The position numbers were made by a program, and so were the translations under genes. This document shows positions 1 through 9,338 of a DNA stretch of 64,000 nt, piece by piece; within the stretch, counting starts at the first letter, position 1; each line of letters begins with the position of its first letter. This DNA comes from Mesostigma viride (taxonomy: Eukaryota; Streptophyta; Mesostigmatophyceae; Mesostigmatales; Mesostigmataceae): positions 440,452-504,451 of the forward strand of contig RPFO01000392.1 of the NCBI GenBank assembly GCA_009746045.1. Direction: 5' to 3'. The notes below the pieces were generated by a model. That model saw nothing but the letters and a program-made list of their open reading frames with translations. It was not told where the DNA came from and did no database searches.

Positions 1-466
1 GAGGAGGATAGCTGCGAGAGTGTGTTGCGTCTGCGCGACTTAATAGACGAAGGGATTCCACAGCTGCCACGGAGATTGTCCGCGTCCTGTGGATAAGCGC
101 GGGCTGAGCGCGAACGCGCGGGTCCTGTGGATAAGGCGGCGCAGAATACGGTAACGGCGCGGCCGCGTAGTACGGACCGGTGCACGTCCACGGGATTCTG
201 CCACGTGGCACGTGCCATTCCCCGTTGGTGACGGCGCCAGAGTTATAAATATAAAACCGCGCCAAATTCAAATTTTTGCCAAGTCTCAACGGCTAAGTTT
301 ATTATTAAATTTGGACACTTGGGACGTGTGCAATTGTTTAATTTTACTTTTGATTGCAAGCATGGAAAAATAAGACATGATGTTCGTGTGAATTGTTTCG
401 ATTAAAAATATTAATTACTCTTTAATTGACACAAGTCCACGGGACTAGAGAAGATCTCTGAACTAT
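1..466. promoter_or_regulatory. Left-edge non-coding region with promoter-like words
   Basis: No convincing gene is seen here. GTGGATAAG occurs at 89-97 and 127-135, and the same word returns upstream of the gene at 11212. A TATA-like string lies at 244-256 on the plus strand, without a clear gene after it. On the minus strand, TATTAAG at 45-39 is followed by a CT-rich stretch ending CGCAGCT near the edge, which resembles the leader of the minus gene starting at 9338. This may be the promoter of a leftward gene whose start lies outside the window (inference). The right part (about 396-466) is the downstream flank of the F-box-like gene. Confidence 0.3.
396..410 (-). terminator. Gene-end motif of the F-box-like gene
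   Basis: Minus-strand TATTTTTAATCGAAA lies 57 nt past the stop at 467. It matches similar motifs after the genes ending at 6225, 7911, 10827 and 12189, so it probably serves in 3' end formation or transcription termination of this gene set. Confidence 0.45.
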
Positions 467-2106
467 TTACAGGGCACGCGGGGCGGCCAGTTGGTTCATG
501 ACAGCTGCATAGCAGGACTCTGCGGAGTTCGTAGCGGAAAAAAACGGGAAGACAGGTCGTGCTTTGGAGTCCTTGCCCTCGCAGATGGGGCAGGAGACAC
601 TCTTGGTCCAGCCTCCCGCAGAGTGTCGAGGACGCACTCGCTGCAGACGACGTCGTTGTCGATGCTGTGGCCGTTGGCGGTGAAGCAGGTAGTGCGCCTT
701 CTTGTTGCACACCTTGCAGGTCTTGGAGGGCCACGTCCAACTGGTTGCAGCCCATCTGCTTGCTGGCAGCCTTGACGCCGCAGAACTTGTTCTTCAGATG
801 CTCGAACTCCTTGGTGCCGGAGTGACGGTGCTGGTGAGGTTGGACTCGGACAGGCGTGAAAGAGACGAAGCTGAGGTGGGAGACATCGTTGCGCTTCTCG
901 CACTCCCACTGATCTGGAGATCTCCTTTGGTGAAGTCCTCTGAAGTTCTCGATTGTCGACCTTGGGCTTCTTGATGGCGTCGTTGAACAGCCCGCAAGAC
1001 CTCAGGTAGTCGTTTGTGTTCTCCTGCTTCTCTTGTAGCCACCGCGAAGACAGGGCTGCGTCGCGCTCCTCGACCTGACGTTGACCTTGCCAGGGTCGGT
1101 GGCCGTGAGAGCAAATGTTCGGCTCAGAGACGGTGTAGGTGCCTGGCTGGGCCACTTGATGAACTCGGCGGTGTCCTCCATATCCGGGTAGATCTGAGCA
1201 GCTCGGGGAACCCTCTTTTCGTCGCTCGTGCTCGAACGCGAACTGCTCGAATGCGGGGTCCCAGCAGCTGATGCAGTGCTCGGCCTTGCCGTTGCCAGTC
1301 GATCTTGAGGAGATCCACACGAGTCGGCTTCTTGCACTTGCGCAGTCCTTCGTGGGGATGCTCTTCACATGTTGTTCTGCTGAAGGTACTCGCACGAGTC
1401 GCAGGAAAATGGCCGTCGCAGGGGGAAAAGCTTTGATTGTTGCGCATCTGTAATCCTCGTCAAACTGCAGAAGTGCTTGAGAGACCTCATTCTTGTAATG
1501 TTTTTCAAGGCAGCGAGACCACCACCCGTTCCAATTCCAGTGCTCGCTCGTCATCGATCTCCCGTCCCGCTCCTCCTGGGCCTGTAGTTGGTTGTAAAAC
1601 TTGGTCATGAAACTGCTCGCTCGGACCGTGAAAGGACTGGTCTTGCTCGCAACATCGAACAAACGAAACTCGATCCTGTCGTAGGTCCGATTGGAGATGT
1701 GCAGGTCCATGATGTTTTCGACGCCTTCTTTCAAGTCGCGACAGAGCGCGAAGAGTTTTATCACTTTGACGTGATGCGGAGTGTACACGGCGTCCTCGCA
1801 TTCCTCGATGCGCTCCAAAGACAATGCTTTCATCACGCCTCGCAGTTGCTCGTCGGTCCTTTCGGCGAGCTTCGGATTAAGCCAGTTCAGATCGGCTTCT
1901 TCGTTTTCTCGGACCGAGAGCTCCGTTCCGATGGTAAGAAAAAGGTCGTTCACGCGAAACTTTTTGCTCAATTCTTCTCTTTTCGCGACTGCGACGACGT
2001 CGTATTCGCGTTGGGTGGCTTTGTTGATGGCGCACCCGTAAGGCCAAGACTCTTTCACGATTTGAGTCAAGACTTCGGGTGGAAGGTTCTCGTACGTGGC
2101 TTCCAT
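467..2106 (-). pseudogene. F-box-like, Cys-rich virus-like protein, frameshifted
   Basis: The reading frame is clean for about the first 225 residues and opens with an F-box-like LPPEVLTQIVKES motif at residues 8-20, the type used by viral and host adaptors of SCF ubiquitin ligases. After that, coding signal jumps between frames. Cys pairs typical of zinc binding lie in different frames: FSCDSCEY, HCISCWDP, VVCSECV and SCPICEGK. At least three or four single-base shifts are therefore needed to reach the stop at 467. The start at 2106 is supported by a TATA box 36-46 nt upstream. A gene-end motif follows the stop. The family beyond the F-box-like start is not recognised. Decay after integration is likelier than assembly error because neighbouring genes are intact, but reads would be needed to decide. 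Confidence 0.55.
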
Positions 2107-2141
2107 TGTCGAAAACCGGTGCCTTTGTGACGCTTGCGATT

Positions 2142-2152
2142 CCTTTTTTATA
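2142..2152 (-). promoter_or_regulatory. TATA box of the F-box-like gene
   Basis: Minus-strand TATAAAAAAGG lies 36-46 nt upstream of the ATG at 2106. The distance is shorter than the 81-87 nt seen at the other genes of this block. Confidence 0.5.
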
Positions 2153-2200
2153 CGTTTTGTTTCTCGAAATCGGTTACAAACCGAGTTGTCGTTACAAACC

Positions 2201-2243
2201 GGATGATGTCACGAGGCAGATATTTTCCTCCTTGACATCATCC
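2201..2243. repeat. 11-bp perfect inverted repeat (stem-loop)
   Basis: GGATGATGTCA at 2201-2211 is matched by TGACATCATCC at 2233-2243 around a 21-nt loop. It sits between the F-box-like gene and the small plus-strand ORF. It contains a TGAC/GTCA half-site of bZIP type and could be an operator or an RNA hairpin. Confidence 0.4.
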
Positions 2244-2292
2244 GCGTTTGTACATATACCGCTTGAGAGAAACAACCTCGCCTCCTTCCGAA

Positions 2293-2502
2293 ATGACTCG
2301 CGAGGACGCCAATTACCAAGTCGTTTTCGACAAATCATGGAAGCAGCTTTTCGCTTCCGTCCCCTGCGACTCGAAACTCGAGCCCCGAGATTTGGAGGAT
2401 TTCGAAAGGCGGTACGATGAATGGCGCCGAAGTTCGTCCCAGAAAGAGTCGTTCGACGCTATGGAAGAACGCCTGCCCGTCTCAGAGTCTGACGCAGCGT
2501 AG
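2293..2502 (+). CDS. Small hypothetical charged protein (69 aa)
   Basis: A 69-residue frame starts at the ATG at 2293 and is rich in charged and aromatic residues, including FDKSWKQLFASV and DLEDFERRYDEWRR, which looks like a short helical protein and not random translation. It runs head-on into the glycosyltransferase gene and overlaps its 3' end by 44 nt, as happens in compact viral genomes. A TATA-like CATATACC lies about 40 nt upstream. No family is recognised. It could be chance, because it is short and partly antisense to a real gene. Confidence 0.35.
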   Translation: MTREDANYQVVFDKSWKQLFASVPCDSKLEPRDLEDFERRYDEWRRSSSQKESFDAMEERLPVSESDAA

Positions 2503-3304
2503 TCGTGTCTCTCAACTTCCTCACGGCGCAACACATTGGGATGTTTCCGTTTCGAATAGATTTTTGAGCGTCTTTGCAGATCGTAAAAAGGTTTTGCGCT
2601 GCCCATCGCTCGTCAAACCATTTTGCATGGAGTTCATCGCTGTCTTCCTCCATAAGAACAAAAGCGCATTCTTTCCACGCTTGGGGTCCTACGATGTTGT
2701 CGACGAGTGTCGAGATCACGAACTCGTCAGGACCAAACGAGTCCGTGGTAAATTTGTCGCCGTATGCGAGGATACATTTTTCGAGAGCCGGGCGTATCGA
2801 CTCGTAATGTTTCTTGGCCAGAAAACAGAACTGGTTTGAAAACATGACGGTCGAACAGCCCACGGATTTTAAGATCTTTTTGGATCTGGCGCTTATGTGA
2901 ACGATGTCCGGGTCCCATGGACTGAAAAAAGAAACGCCTTTCACAGACTGGCACCATTGCATCATATCGTTTGGTGAGACGCACGGCACCGTGTTTTCGC
3001 TAACAAGTCCTGCATGCGTGACGTCTTCGTAACTGAATGCGGCGTCAAAAAGATTGCTCTCTGCTGTAAGCACGGAAGGGTGAGACCACTTTGTTTTGAT
3101 TCTAGACACGCGCGTGGCTTCAACATCTGCGATCCATTCAAACAGACGCTTTTCTTCGACCCCAGCAAATGCGGAATCGTGAACGAACACTCGTATCATG
3201 TCACGCGGCACACCTCCGAGCCATTCTTTCCAGATCTGAGACGTGTAAAACGCTTTGGAAACCAGAAAACATAAGGCAAAAGGCATTTGTGACGTATTAT
3301 CCAT
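2459..3304 (-). CDS. GT14-like (core-2/I-branching type) glycosyltransferase
   Basis: This 281-residue protein has the layout of the plant/viral Branch (GT14, DUF266) fold. Near the N terminus, FALCFLVSKAFYTSQIWKEW followed by an IRVFVH strand corresponds to the family's opening strand and YxIYVH motif. Residues about 90-105 (GLVSENTVPCVSP) match the family's 'LLSESCIP' position. FSNQFCFLAKKHYESI followed by GPDEFVISTLV corresponds to the acceptor-side 'SQW..L.R.HA' and 'DEHYLPT' motifs. GT14 enzymes transfer GlcNAc or related sugars, and giant viruses use glycosyltransferases to decorate virions. No signal peptide or membrane anchor is obvious, so a cytoplasmic viral enzyme is plausible. It is divergently paired with the SprT-like gene across 62 bp. 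The family assignment rests on motif resemblance only. Confidence 0.6.
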   Translation of the reverse strand: MDNTSQMPFALCFLVSKAFYTSQIWKEWLGGVPRDMIRVFVHDSAFAGVEEKRLFEWIADVEATRVSRIKTKWSHPSVLTAESNLFDAAFSYEDVTHAGLVSENTVPCVSPNDMMQWCQSVKGVSFFSPWDPDIVHISARSKKILKSVGCSTVMFSNQFCFLAKKHYESIRPALEKCILAYGDKFTTDSFGPDEFVISTLVDNIVGPQAWKECAFVLMEEDSDELHAKWFDERWAAQNLFTICKDAQKSIRNGNIPMCCAVRKLRDTTTLRQTLRRAGVLP

Positions 3305-3366
3305 AAGAAAAAAATTTCATTATTTTTCATGCACGCATTTTTTCATCATTTTATAACTACAAGTAA
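3305..3366. promoter_or_regulatory. Short AT-rich divergent promoter
   Basis: Only 62 bp, almost entirely A/T, separate the starts of two divergent genes (3304 minus, 3367 plus). Runs of A and T with TTATAACTAC just before the plus start resemble the compact AT-rich promoters of large DNA viruses. They differ from the GC-rich, TATA-plus-CT-leader promoters of the neighbouring genes. Confidence 0.45.
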
Positions 3367-5115
3367 ATGCCTCGCTGTTTTAGAAAAACGAAAGATGGCA
3401 GACAGTGTCTCCTAACCGCTGCTCGCGGCTGCAAATCTTGCGCTACTCATCTGGCTTGTTCCGCGAGAAGAAGGAACACGCATCGAGCTAAGGCTACAGC
3501 GCCATCGAGAAAGATAGCTCTCGAAGATGGCCCGCCTCTCGCCCCGGGCGTGTGGGATAGAATCCCGACCGACATCGCTCGCAAAATCGCGAAACAGGCG
3601 GGACAGCCAATGATCGACCCGCGCGTGATGCAGGCAGGAATGAAGGGGTTGCTGAAGATAAAGCAAAAGGAGGTAAAAGAACCGCTTGAACAAATAAATA
3701 AGATTAACAACCGTTTTGCGCCTGAAAACAAAGAATTTCGCGATAAACTCAGAAAGATAAGTCGTTTTTATGACATACTTGACGACAAAAACAGACTCCT
3801 CGACGGTAACCGAATGTTACAAGATAAAATCGACACACGCATGTTTATGGAGCGGGAAAGAGAGCCTAATGACACAAAGACGTGGTTTAACCCCAAAACG
3901 AAACGTTTTGAAGAGCCGGATCCGAACGTCGAGTATTTCGAAAATGCGACAGCTGGGCTTCTTCCGCATGAATATCCGTTTCAAAACCGAGAAGAGTTCA
4001 TACGTGTCAGGGACGAGTATTTTAAGCAGCTGGAACGGGAAGGGAGAAGTCTTTACGACGAACCCCGTCGCAGAGGAGCCCATTTCAACCGTTCGCCTTC
4101 ATCGGACACGTTCCTAAAAGTAGACCATTCTCTGAAAACCCTTGACGATCTTCGAATCCCAATGAAAAATGTCGTGAGAGAAATGGAAGCGAGGTTAAAA
4201 AAAAATCGTAACGGCCTCGTGAAGAACGGGAAACTCGACATTAACGACGATGATATTGATATAATTGCTCACGTGCTAAACAAACACATCTTTGGAGGGG
4301 GGTTTCCCATGAAAGATGTCGCTTTCCAGTTTGAACCAGAGAGTCTAAATAAGCATATCACACAAAATTCTAAAGGACAAACCCACTATGCAATCAACAT
4401 GCACGATGGCAGGTATATAGCGTTGAATAAAAACGAGTTTTTGAAATCATTTGCGAATCCGAACCCAAAAATGAGGTTGTATGTCGATAATATACAACTT
4501 GAATCACAAATGGAGTTATTGGCGCGAATAATGGCTCACGAGATGGTGCACACGATCCAACAAGACACGAGAGACAGGGACGGAAACCGCGATAAAGATT
4601 TTAAGTACGAACAACACGGTCCCGTGTTCGAAAAACTAAACCAACTTTATTTAGGAAGTTTGAATCACACAACATTGAATAGCGACATTCCAGTTTCTCG
4701 CGAACAACTGGAAGAGAATAGACGAGAAGCGCGAATGAGGATGTATTTTGATCCCGCTCGCAAAAACAAAGCGTCCACAAAAGCCTTCCAGCAAGAACAA
4801 CGCGAATATAAGGTAGCCGAAGAGAAGAAGTTGGGGGTACCAGAATTAGCCGAAGAATTGAAAGCGCGCAGACAAGAGCGGAATAAAACCATTCCGGCGG
4901 AAACCATGAAAGAGAAGCACGGCGAAGAATTTTGGTACCCTTTATCCGGCGGCAAACTGGATGATATCGAGTATACAGGGACGGATGGTTACGAGGACGC
5001 GAAGGAAAAACAAGTAAGCGACAGCAGTGACGACGAATTTCACGATGCGCCGGCTGGCCAAAAACGAGTGCGTAAAAACGCGCGAACTCGAAAACGCGCC
5101 ACCTGCAAAAAATAG
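3367..5115 (+). CDS. SprT-like zinc metalloprotease with DUF5763-like Cys motif
   Basis: This is a 582-residue intact frame. Residues 4-28 carry C-x5-TKDGRQC-x8-C-x2-C-x2-H, the short Cys/His motif (DUF5763-like) common in giant-virus proteins. Residues about 58-75 (WDRIPTDIARKIAKQAG) resemble a weak F-box. The catalytic signature is H391-E-M-V-H395, followed by H417-G-P-V-F. This HExxH...HGxxF spacing is typical of SprT/Spartan/Wss1 proteases, which cut proteins crosslinked to DNA. Long charged, coiled-coil-like stretches lie at about 95-260 and 455-520, and the C terminus is acidic then strongly basic (RVRKNARTRKRATCKK), suiting nucleic-acid binding. The gene is more AT-rich than its neighbours, pairs divergently with the GT14-like gene, and lacks the shared gene-end motif. 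Protease family 0.75 sure; the exact substrate is unknown. Confidence 0.72.
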   Translation: MPRCFRKTKDGRQCLLTAARGCKSCATHLACSARRRNTHRAKATAPSRKIALEDGPPLAPGVWDRIPTDIARKIAKQAGQPMIDPRVMQAGMKGLLKIKQKEVKEPLEQINKINNRFAPENKEFRDKLRKISRFYDILDDKNRLLDGNRMLQDKIDTRMFMEREREPNDTKTWFNPKTKRFEEPDPNVEYFENATAGLLPHEYPFQNREEFIRVRDEYFKQLEREGRSLYDEPRRRGAHFNRSPSSDTFLKVDHSLKTLDDLRIPMKNVVREMEARLKKNRNGLVKNGKLDINDDDIDIIAHVLNKHIFGGGFPMKDVAFQFEPESLNKHITQNSKGQTHYAINMHDGRYIALNKNEFLKSFANPNPKMRLYVDNIQLESQMELLARIMAHEMVHTIQQDTRDRDGNRDKDFKYEQHGPVFEKLNQLYLGSLNHTTLNSDIPVSREQLEENRREARMRMYFDPARKNKASTKAFQQEQREYKVAEEKKLGVPELAEELKARRQERNKTIPAETMKEKHGEEFWYPLSGGKLDDIEYTGTDGYEDAKEKQVSDSSDDEFHDAPAGQKRVRKNARTRKRATCKK

Positions 5116-5485
5116 CCCCTCCAGCCCCCCTTGGGTCCCTCCCAGGGCCCCCTCCTGGGTCCCTGCGGTGTACCGCTCTGGGTCGTCCCGTGGCCCGCTG
5201 GTCGGCCCGTGGTACCGTAACGGCTGGCGGTCGGCGCGTAACCGCCGTCTAGTCCGTCCGTAACCGCGGCCCGGCACGGGGATGTAACGGTTTTCGGAGG
5301 AGACGTGGCGCGTCTCGCGCCAGAATAAGTGTCCACGGACACGTAACGGAACCTAACCGCCGACCGCGTAATTTTTTCACGCGGCGAGGCGAGCACCGCG
5401 CGGGTATAAAACCCCGCCGCCCTCCTCGTCGCACGCACTCTCGCTCTCTCTCTCTCACGCTCTCGAACCCTTTCCATTTCCTGCC
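5116..5485 (+). promoter_or_regulatory. GC-rich promoter with TATA box and CT-rich leader
   Basis: CGTAACGG/GTAACCG words repeat across 5216-5365, with CCGTGG and TCCACGG words among them. TATAAAA at 5405-5411 lies exactly 81 nt before the ATG at 5486. The interval ends in a CTCTC-rich pyrimidine leader (about 5438-5465). TAACCG/TAACGG is the core bound by MYB-type factors in plants (known); binding here is inferred. The 5' part (5116-5180) is C-rich and holds nothing recognisable. Confidence 0.55.
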
Positions 5486-6225
5486 ATGGCGACTGCGGCC
5501 TGCCGCGATTGCGGCCTGCGTTTCCCGAAGGACAGCGCCGAGTTCCTCCCCAAGCGCGGTTGCAAGCGCACGAGTCGCTGTTCCAAGTGCCGCTCCAAAC
5601 GCCTCGCCAACGCAAAGCGCAACAAGGCCGAGAAGCAGAGGATGGAGGAGGAGCTATGGCAGCGGATGAAGCACGAAATGGGGCTCTTCGAAACGCCCCG
5701 TGAGGAGAACTTCCCCGCCCCCAAGAAGGTGTGCGTTCCCTCCCGCCGCCGCCGCGATTTCAAGCCTCCGCACGACGGGATGGGCGCCAGAGTCAAGGAT
5801 CTGCCCAGACTCTCCATGCGGTGCTCCGATTTCTCTCGCGGCACCCGCTTGCCGCCTGGGTGGTGACTCGCGACGAGATTTTGGGCCGCGAAAACGCCGC
5901 TCGCGAGCTTGAGAATGCCCGTTTGGCCCGGATGGACAGGGAAAATCGCGAGGCCCCCGTTTCTGTCGACCAAGTCGAGGAGGAGGAGCAGGAGGAGGAG
6001 GAGCAGGCTCCTTCCGATCACGAGATGAGCGATTTCGAAGGCTCCGTCCCCTCGTACTCTTACACCTCCTCCGAGGAGGAGGAGGAGGTGGGGAGCAAGT
6101 CCCCCCGCCAGGATCTGGACGTGGATGACACGTTCTTCGGCTGCAACTTTGACGATCTGGACTTGGATGCCACCTTCGATCCGTGCAAGAGCCTGCACGA
6201 CATGGCCGCCTCTGTCAAACTGTGA
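5486..6225 (+). pseudogene. Zn-finger protein with acidic tail, one frameshift
   Basis: Translation from ATGGC at 5486 gives a treble-clef-like CRDCGL...CKRTSRCSKCR zinc site (residues 6-36), then a basic Lys/Arg helix (about 37-60). The frame closes at 5866. The next frame carries on at once with VVTRDEILGRENAARELENA and a long Glu/Asp region ending DDLDLDATFDP before the stop at 6225. The two halves look like one protein of about 245 residues broken by a single shift between about 5780 and 5866. A programmed frameshift is possible, but no classical slippery site was recognised. A DNA-binding finger plus an acidic activation-like tail suggests a transcription regulator (inference). The gene has the TATA, CT-leader and gene-end motif of its neighbours. 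Confidence 0.5.
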
Positions 6226-6282
6226 AACTGTGGGGAATAGACTCTGTCAGCCCCTCTCTCCTATTTATTAAACTCGTAATCC

Positions 6283-6297
6283 TATTTTTAATGCAAA
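6283..6297 (+). terminator. Gene-end motif after the Zn-finger gene
   Basis: TATTTTTAATGCAAA lies 57 nt after the stop at 6225, the same motif and nearly the same distance as after the genes ending at 467 and 7911. Confidence 0.45.
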
Positions 6298-6359
6298 CTC
6301 GACTTGTGTCTCAAACATGCGTGCCCACAATGAGTCTCCTCTAATTCTGGCATAGGGGG

Positions 6360-7627
6360 TGGAGATAGTGGAGATAGTGGAGATGCATCTCCATACCCCC
6401 CCTCCCTTCTCCCAAAACTTTTCTGGCAGGAAATACTCATGCAAATTCCAATATTGTCCCGTGGAATCCTAACTGTCCAATTATAAGTATTTTACGCGAT
6501 GGTGACGCGTGACAGCATAAGAGGGTGTGCGGGGCGGTGGAGATAGTGGAGATAGTGGAGATTCATCTCCATCCCCCCCCTCCTCTCGAAAAACTTTCCC
6601 GGGCGGTGACGGAGTGGAGATAGTGGAGATAGAGGTGGAGATAGGTACCTCCACGACTTTGACCTTTGTTTTTGAAAAGGAGAAGGCTTTTGGAGGAAAC
6701 GGATAGCGGGATGCGATCAGGCGACACTCTGGCTTTCCGTGCCCGCCCCTCTCTCGACCCAGTTCCCACCGGGTGGGGAGAATTCTCGGCATTCGACAGA
6801 GTGGAGATAGTGGAGATAGTGGAGATTCATCTCCATACCCCCCCCTCCCTTGAAAAACTTTTTCCTGGACCAGAGTTCTCGCGTCTGCCGCCAAGCCTGT
6901 CTCTCTGCTGCCCATAAAATTTTGTATATTTACGACTATTTCTCTCTGCTGCCCATAAAATTTTGTATATATTCCACGGGAAGTATAAAAGTTTCCCTCT
7001 GCTGCCCATAAAATTTTGTATATTTATAACTATTTCTCTCTGCTGCCCATAAAATTTTGTATATATTCCACGGGAAGTATAAAAGTTTCCCTCTGCTGCC
7101 CATAAAATTTTGTATATTTATAACTATTTCTCTCTGCTGCCCATAAAATTTTATGTATATTCATAGCATTTCCCGGCACCTGCCAGCGCAGAGACTGCAT
7201 TCCGTTCCAGCCAAAAAAGTTTTTCGAAGGAGGGGGGGGTATGGAGATGCATCTCCACTATCTCCACTATCTCCACTCCGTGGAATCCCGAGGACTGGCT
7301 CTCGAGCACCGAGAAACTTGTCATGAAACCCGGTTTATCGGAATCCTAGAGACTCCCCCGAACCGATCCCGCTGTCCTTTCCTCCAAAATCCTTCTCCTT
7401 TTCGAAACACAAAGGTCAAAGTGGTGGAGGTACCTATCTCCACCTCCATCTCCACTATCTCCACCCCGTGCCGGCGTCTGTCACGGTCGCGTAAAATACT
7501 TGGAATTGACAGTTAGGATTCCACGGGACAATATTGGAATTTGCGTGAGTATTTCCTGCCAGAAAAGTTTTAGGAGAAGGGAGGGGGGGGTATGGAGATG
7601 AATCTCCACTATCTCCATCTCCACTCC
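6360..7627. repeat. Large imperfect palindrome (about 1.27 kb)
   Basis: The left arm (about 6360-6880) reappears inverted in the right arm (about 7195-7627). Matching landmarks, outside to inside, are GTGGAGATAGTGG runs with a GGAGATGCATCTCC palindrome, a C-rich block, CAGGAAATACTCATGCAAATTCC (6425-6447; inverted near 7536-7558), GGTACCTCCAC with the AAGGAGAAGG block, and GAAAAACTTTTT beside the centre. The middle is the tandem array at 6903-7165. The palindrome lies between the 3' ends of two convergent genes and has no coding signal. It could be a replication origin, a hairpin end, a recombination product or a foldback element; the sequence alone does not decide. Confidence 0.7.
6903..7165. 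repeat. Two-level tandem repeat at the palindrome centre
   Basis: CTCTGCTGCCCATAAAATTT begins at 6903, 6944, 6997, 7038, 7091 and 7132. Spacing alternates 41, 53, 41, 53, 41, so the true unit is 94 bp built of two variants. The longer variant adds ATTCCACGGGAAGTATAAAA, which contains a TATAAAA-like string. Confidence 0.75.
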
Positions 7628-7835
7628 ACACTGCCGCGGGCCTCGTCGCGCTTCTCGCATCCGTCACCTGCCGGACTATGCTTGCGTCTGTCACTCCCGT
7701 GGACTATGCTTGCGTCTGTCACTCCCGTGGACTATGCTCGCATCTGTCACCTGCCTACGCTGTTTAGGACTTGTGTTTTTTCGCGAAAGTTTGGGTGACT
7801 CATTGTTGAGATTGGGCTCATTGTTGGACTTGTGT
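7628..7835. other. Spacer with short CTGTCAC repeats
   Basis: Three near-copies of a unit containing ATGCTTGCGTCTGTCACTCC occur at about 7678-7752. No coding signal is seen. Confidence 0.4.
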
Positions 7836-7854
7836 TTTTTCATTAAAAAATAAA
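7836..7854 (-). terminator. Gene-end motif of the minus gene ending at 7911
   Basis: Minus-strand TTTATTTTTTAATGAAAAA begins 57 nt past the stop and matches the shared motif best seen at 10842-10860 and 12223-12240. Confidence 0.5.
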
Positions 7855-7910
7855 GGATAGATTACACCCCGTCACGGGGCTAGACTAAGTGTGTACGAGG
7901 ACATCCTAAT

Positions 7911-9338
7911 TTACACAACCCTGGCCACCTTGGCGCGAGAACGGGTCACCATCTTCTCCATCTCCCCGCGCTTCCGCGAGGAGCTGCGCAGGATCATCTG
8001 TGTGATCTGCACGACCGGCGCCGCCTGCTCCACAGCCCGCACCACTGGCGCCTGCTCCTCCTGGCGCCACATGCAGAAGGCGGACGGAATGCCCTCTGCC
8101 TTCCTCCTCTCCTCCTGCAACATCTTCTCCTCGCGCTCCTTCTTCTCCTTCTGCCTCCTCTCCTCCTGCAGCTCCCTCTCCTCCTGCTCAAACAGCCTCG
8201 ACAGCATCATGGTCTTGTGCATCAAGCAATCGGCACGCATTTTGCGACATCCTCCTTATCCATATATGTTTTCTTCTCGAAGTCCCCCAGCTCCTCCGAG
8301 AGTTCCTCCTGCAACCGCGCGTGGTAGACCGGAAACTCGTACATGACCCTCTGCTCCAGAGGGATCGCAGCGCGCTCCTTCTTGATATCCGCGAGCACCG
8401 GGGTCAGGCACCAAGCGGGCAAGGCCCTGAACCCCTTGTGGACCCAATAGGGGACGTGCTCGGAGGCCTTCTCCATCCTCTCGGATTCCATCGGGTCTCG
8501 GTAGGGATTCCGCATGTGCACCTTGAACCGGATGTCCCTCAGCCTGCAAACGACTTTCTCCATGTTCTTGATCGCAGGCTCGATGCTCTCGCTGGTGTCG
8601 AGCTGCTCCTCCGAAGGCGCGGACTGGTTGAATACCCATCTGGACTTGGTGACGATCCAGATCAGGTCGTAGGCATCTCGGGTTGTGGTTGAAAAAGAAC
8701 TTCAAAGCGGAAGGCCTGCCCCCGTCGCGACTGATGGAGTGCCTAGACGCGGACGCGCTGAGTTCTTTCTTGCCGTCTTCCGCCTCCCTCATCTCGAGCC
8801 AGATGCGCCTCTCGTCGAAAAAGTCCTTCCTGCGCACCAGCTCCTTGATGTCCAGCTTCTGGCCCAGCTTCTCGGCGTCCTTGGCGCTCCTCGAGTGCAT
8901 AAAGCCGTTCCAGCAGATCTCTTTGGTGGTGTCGCAGAGGAGCTCGATCGTCTTCTCCCTCTGCATGTGCGCCTTCGCCACCAGCTCGTCGTTGAGGCTG
9001 AGCTCGATCTTGTCGTTCCAGTTCTTGGCGTCGCATGACCACGTAATGAAGGTACCCCGCGGAGTGGGCGTGGTGTGGATTTTGGGCGGATCGTTGAAGA
9101 GCTGCACGGACTTCTGGAAAACGCTGCGAGCATTCTTCAAGCCGTGGATGGAGCTGCGATGGCGCTTGAACTTGTCGGTGGAAGGCCTCCCGCTGTACTC
9201 GAACAATGGAAAAGGGAGAGGCTTCTTGAACTTGCCGAAATGCGCCTCGCCTCTGGCCAGATAGATTTCGCGCTTGAGGAAGATATCCCGCTCGCACAGG
9301 AAGATGGCGAGATCCGAGGGGCCTTGGTATTCCGCCAT
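7911..9338 (-). pseudogene. Unknown virus-like protein, two frame breaks
   Basis: The start is ATGGCGG at 9338, after a CT-rich leader ending CGCAGCT and a TATAGAAG box 80-87 nt upstream. The first about 220 residues (through KFFFNHNPR) are one frame. A shift near 8680 moves coding to the frame containing DAYDLIWIVTKS and continues to a stop at 8222. The last part, with a Glu/Arg-rich coiled coil (RLFEQEERELQEERRQ) and a basic end, reads in another frame to the stop at 7911. That second change lies at GCAAAATGCG (about 8240), where an ATG overlaps the preceding stop, so it may instead be an overlapping separate ORF or a -1 shift on AAA. No domain is recognised. The long N-terminal part is well folded in composition. 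The intact form would have about 475 residues. Confidence 0.5.

Noticed and set aside
8683-9264. Plus-strand frame of 193 codons
   Set aside because: Antisense to the minus gene at 7911-9338, which has a better start, promoter and composition.
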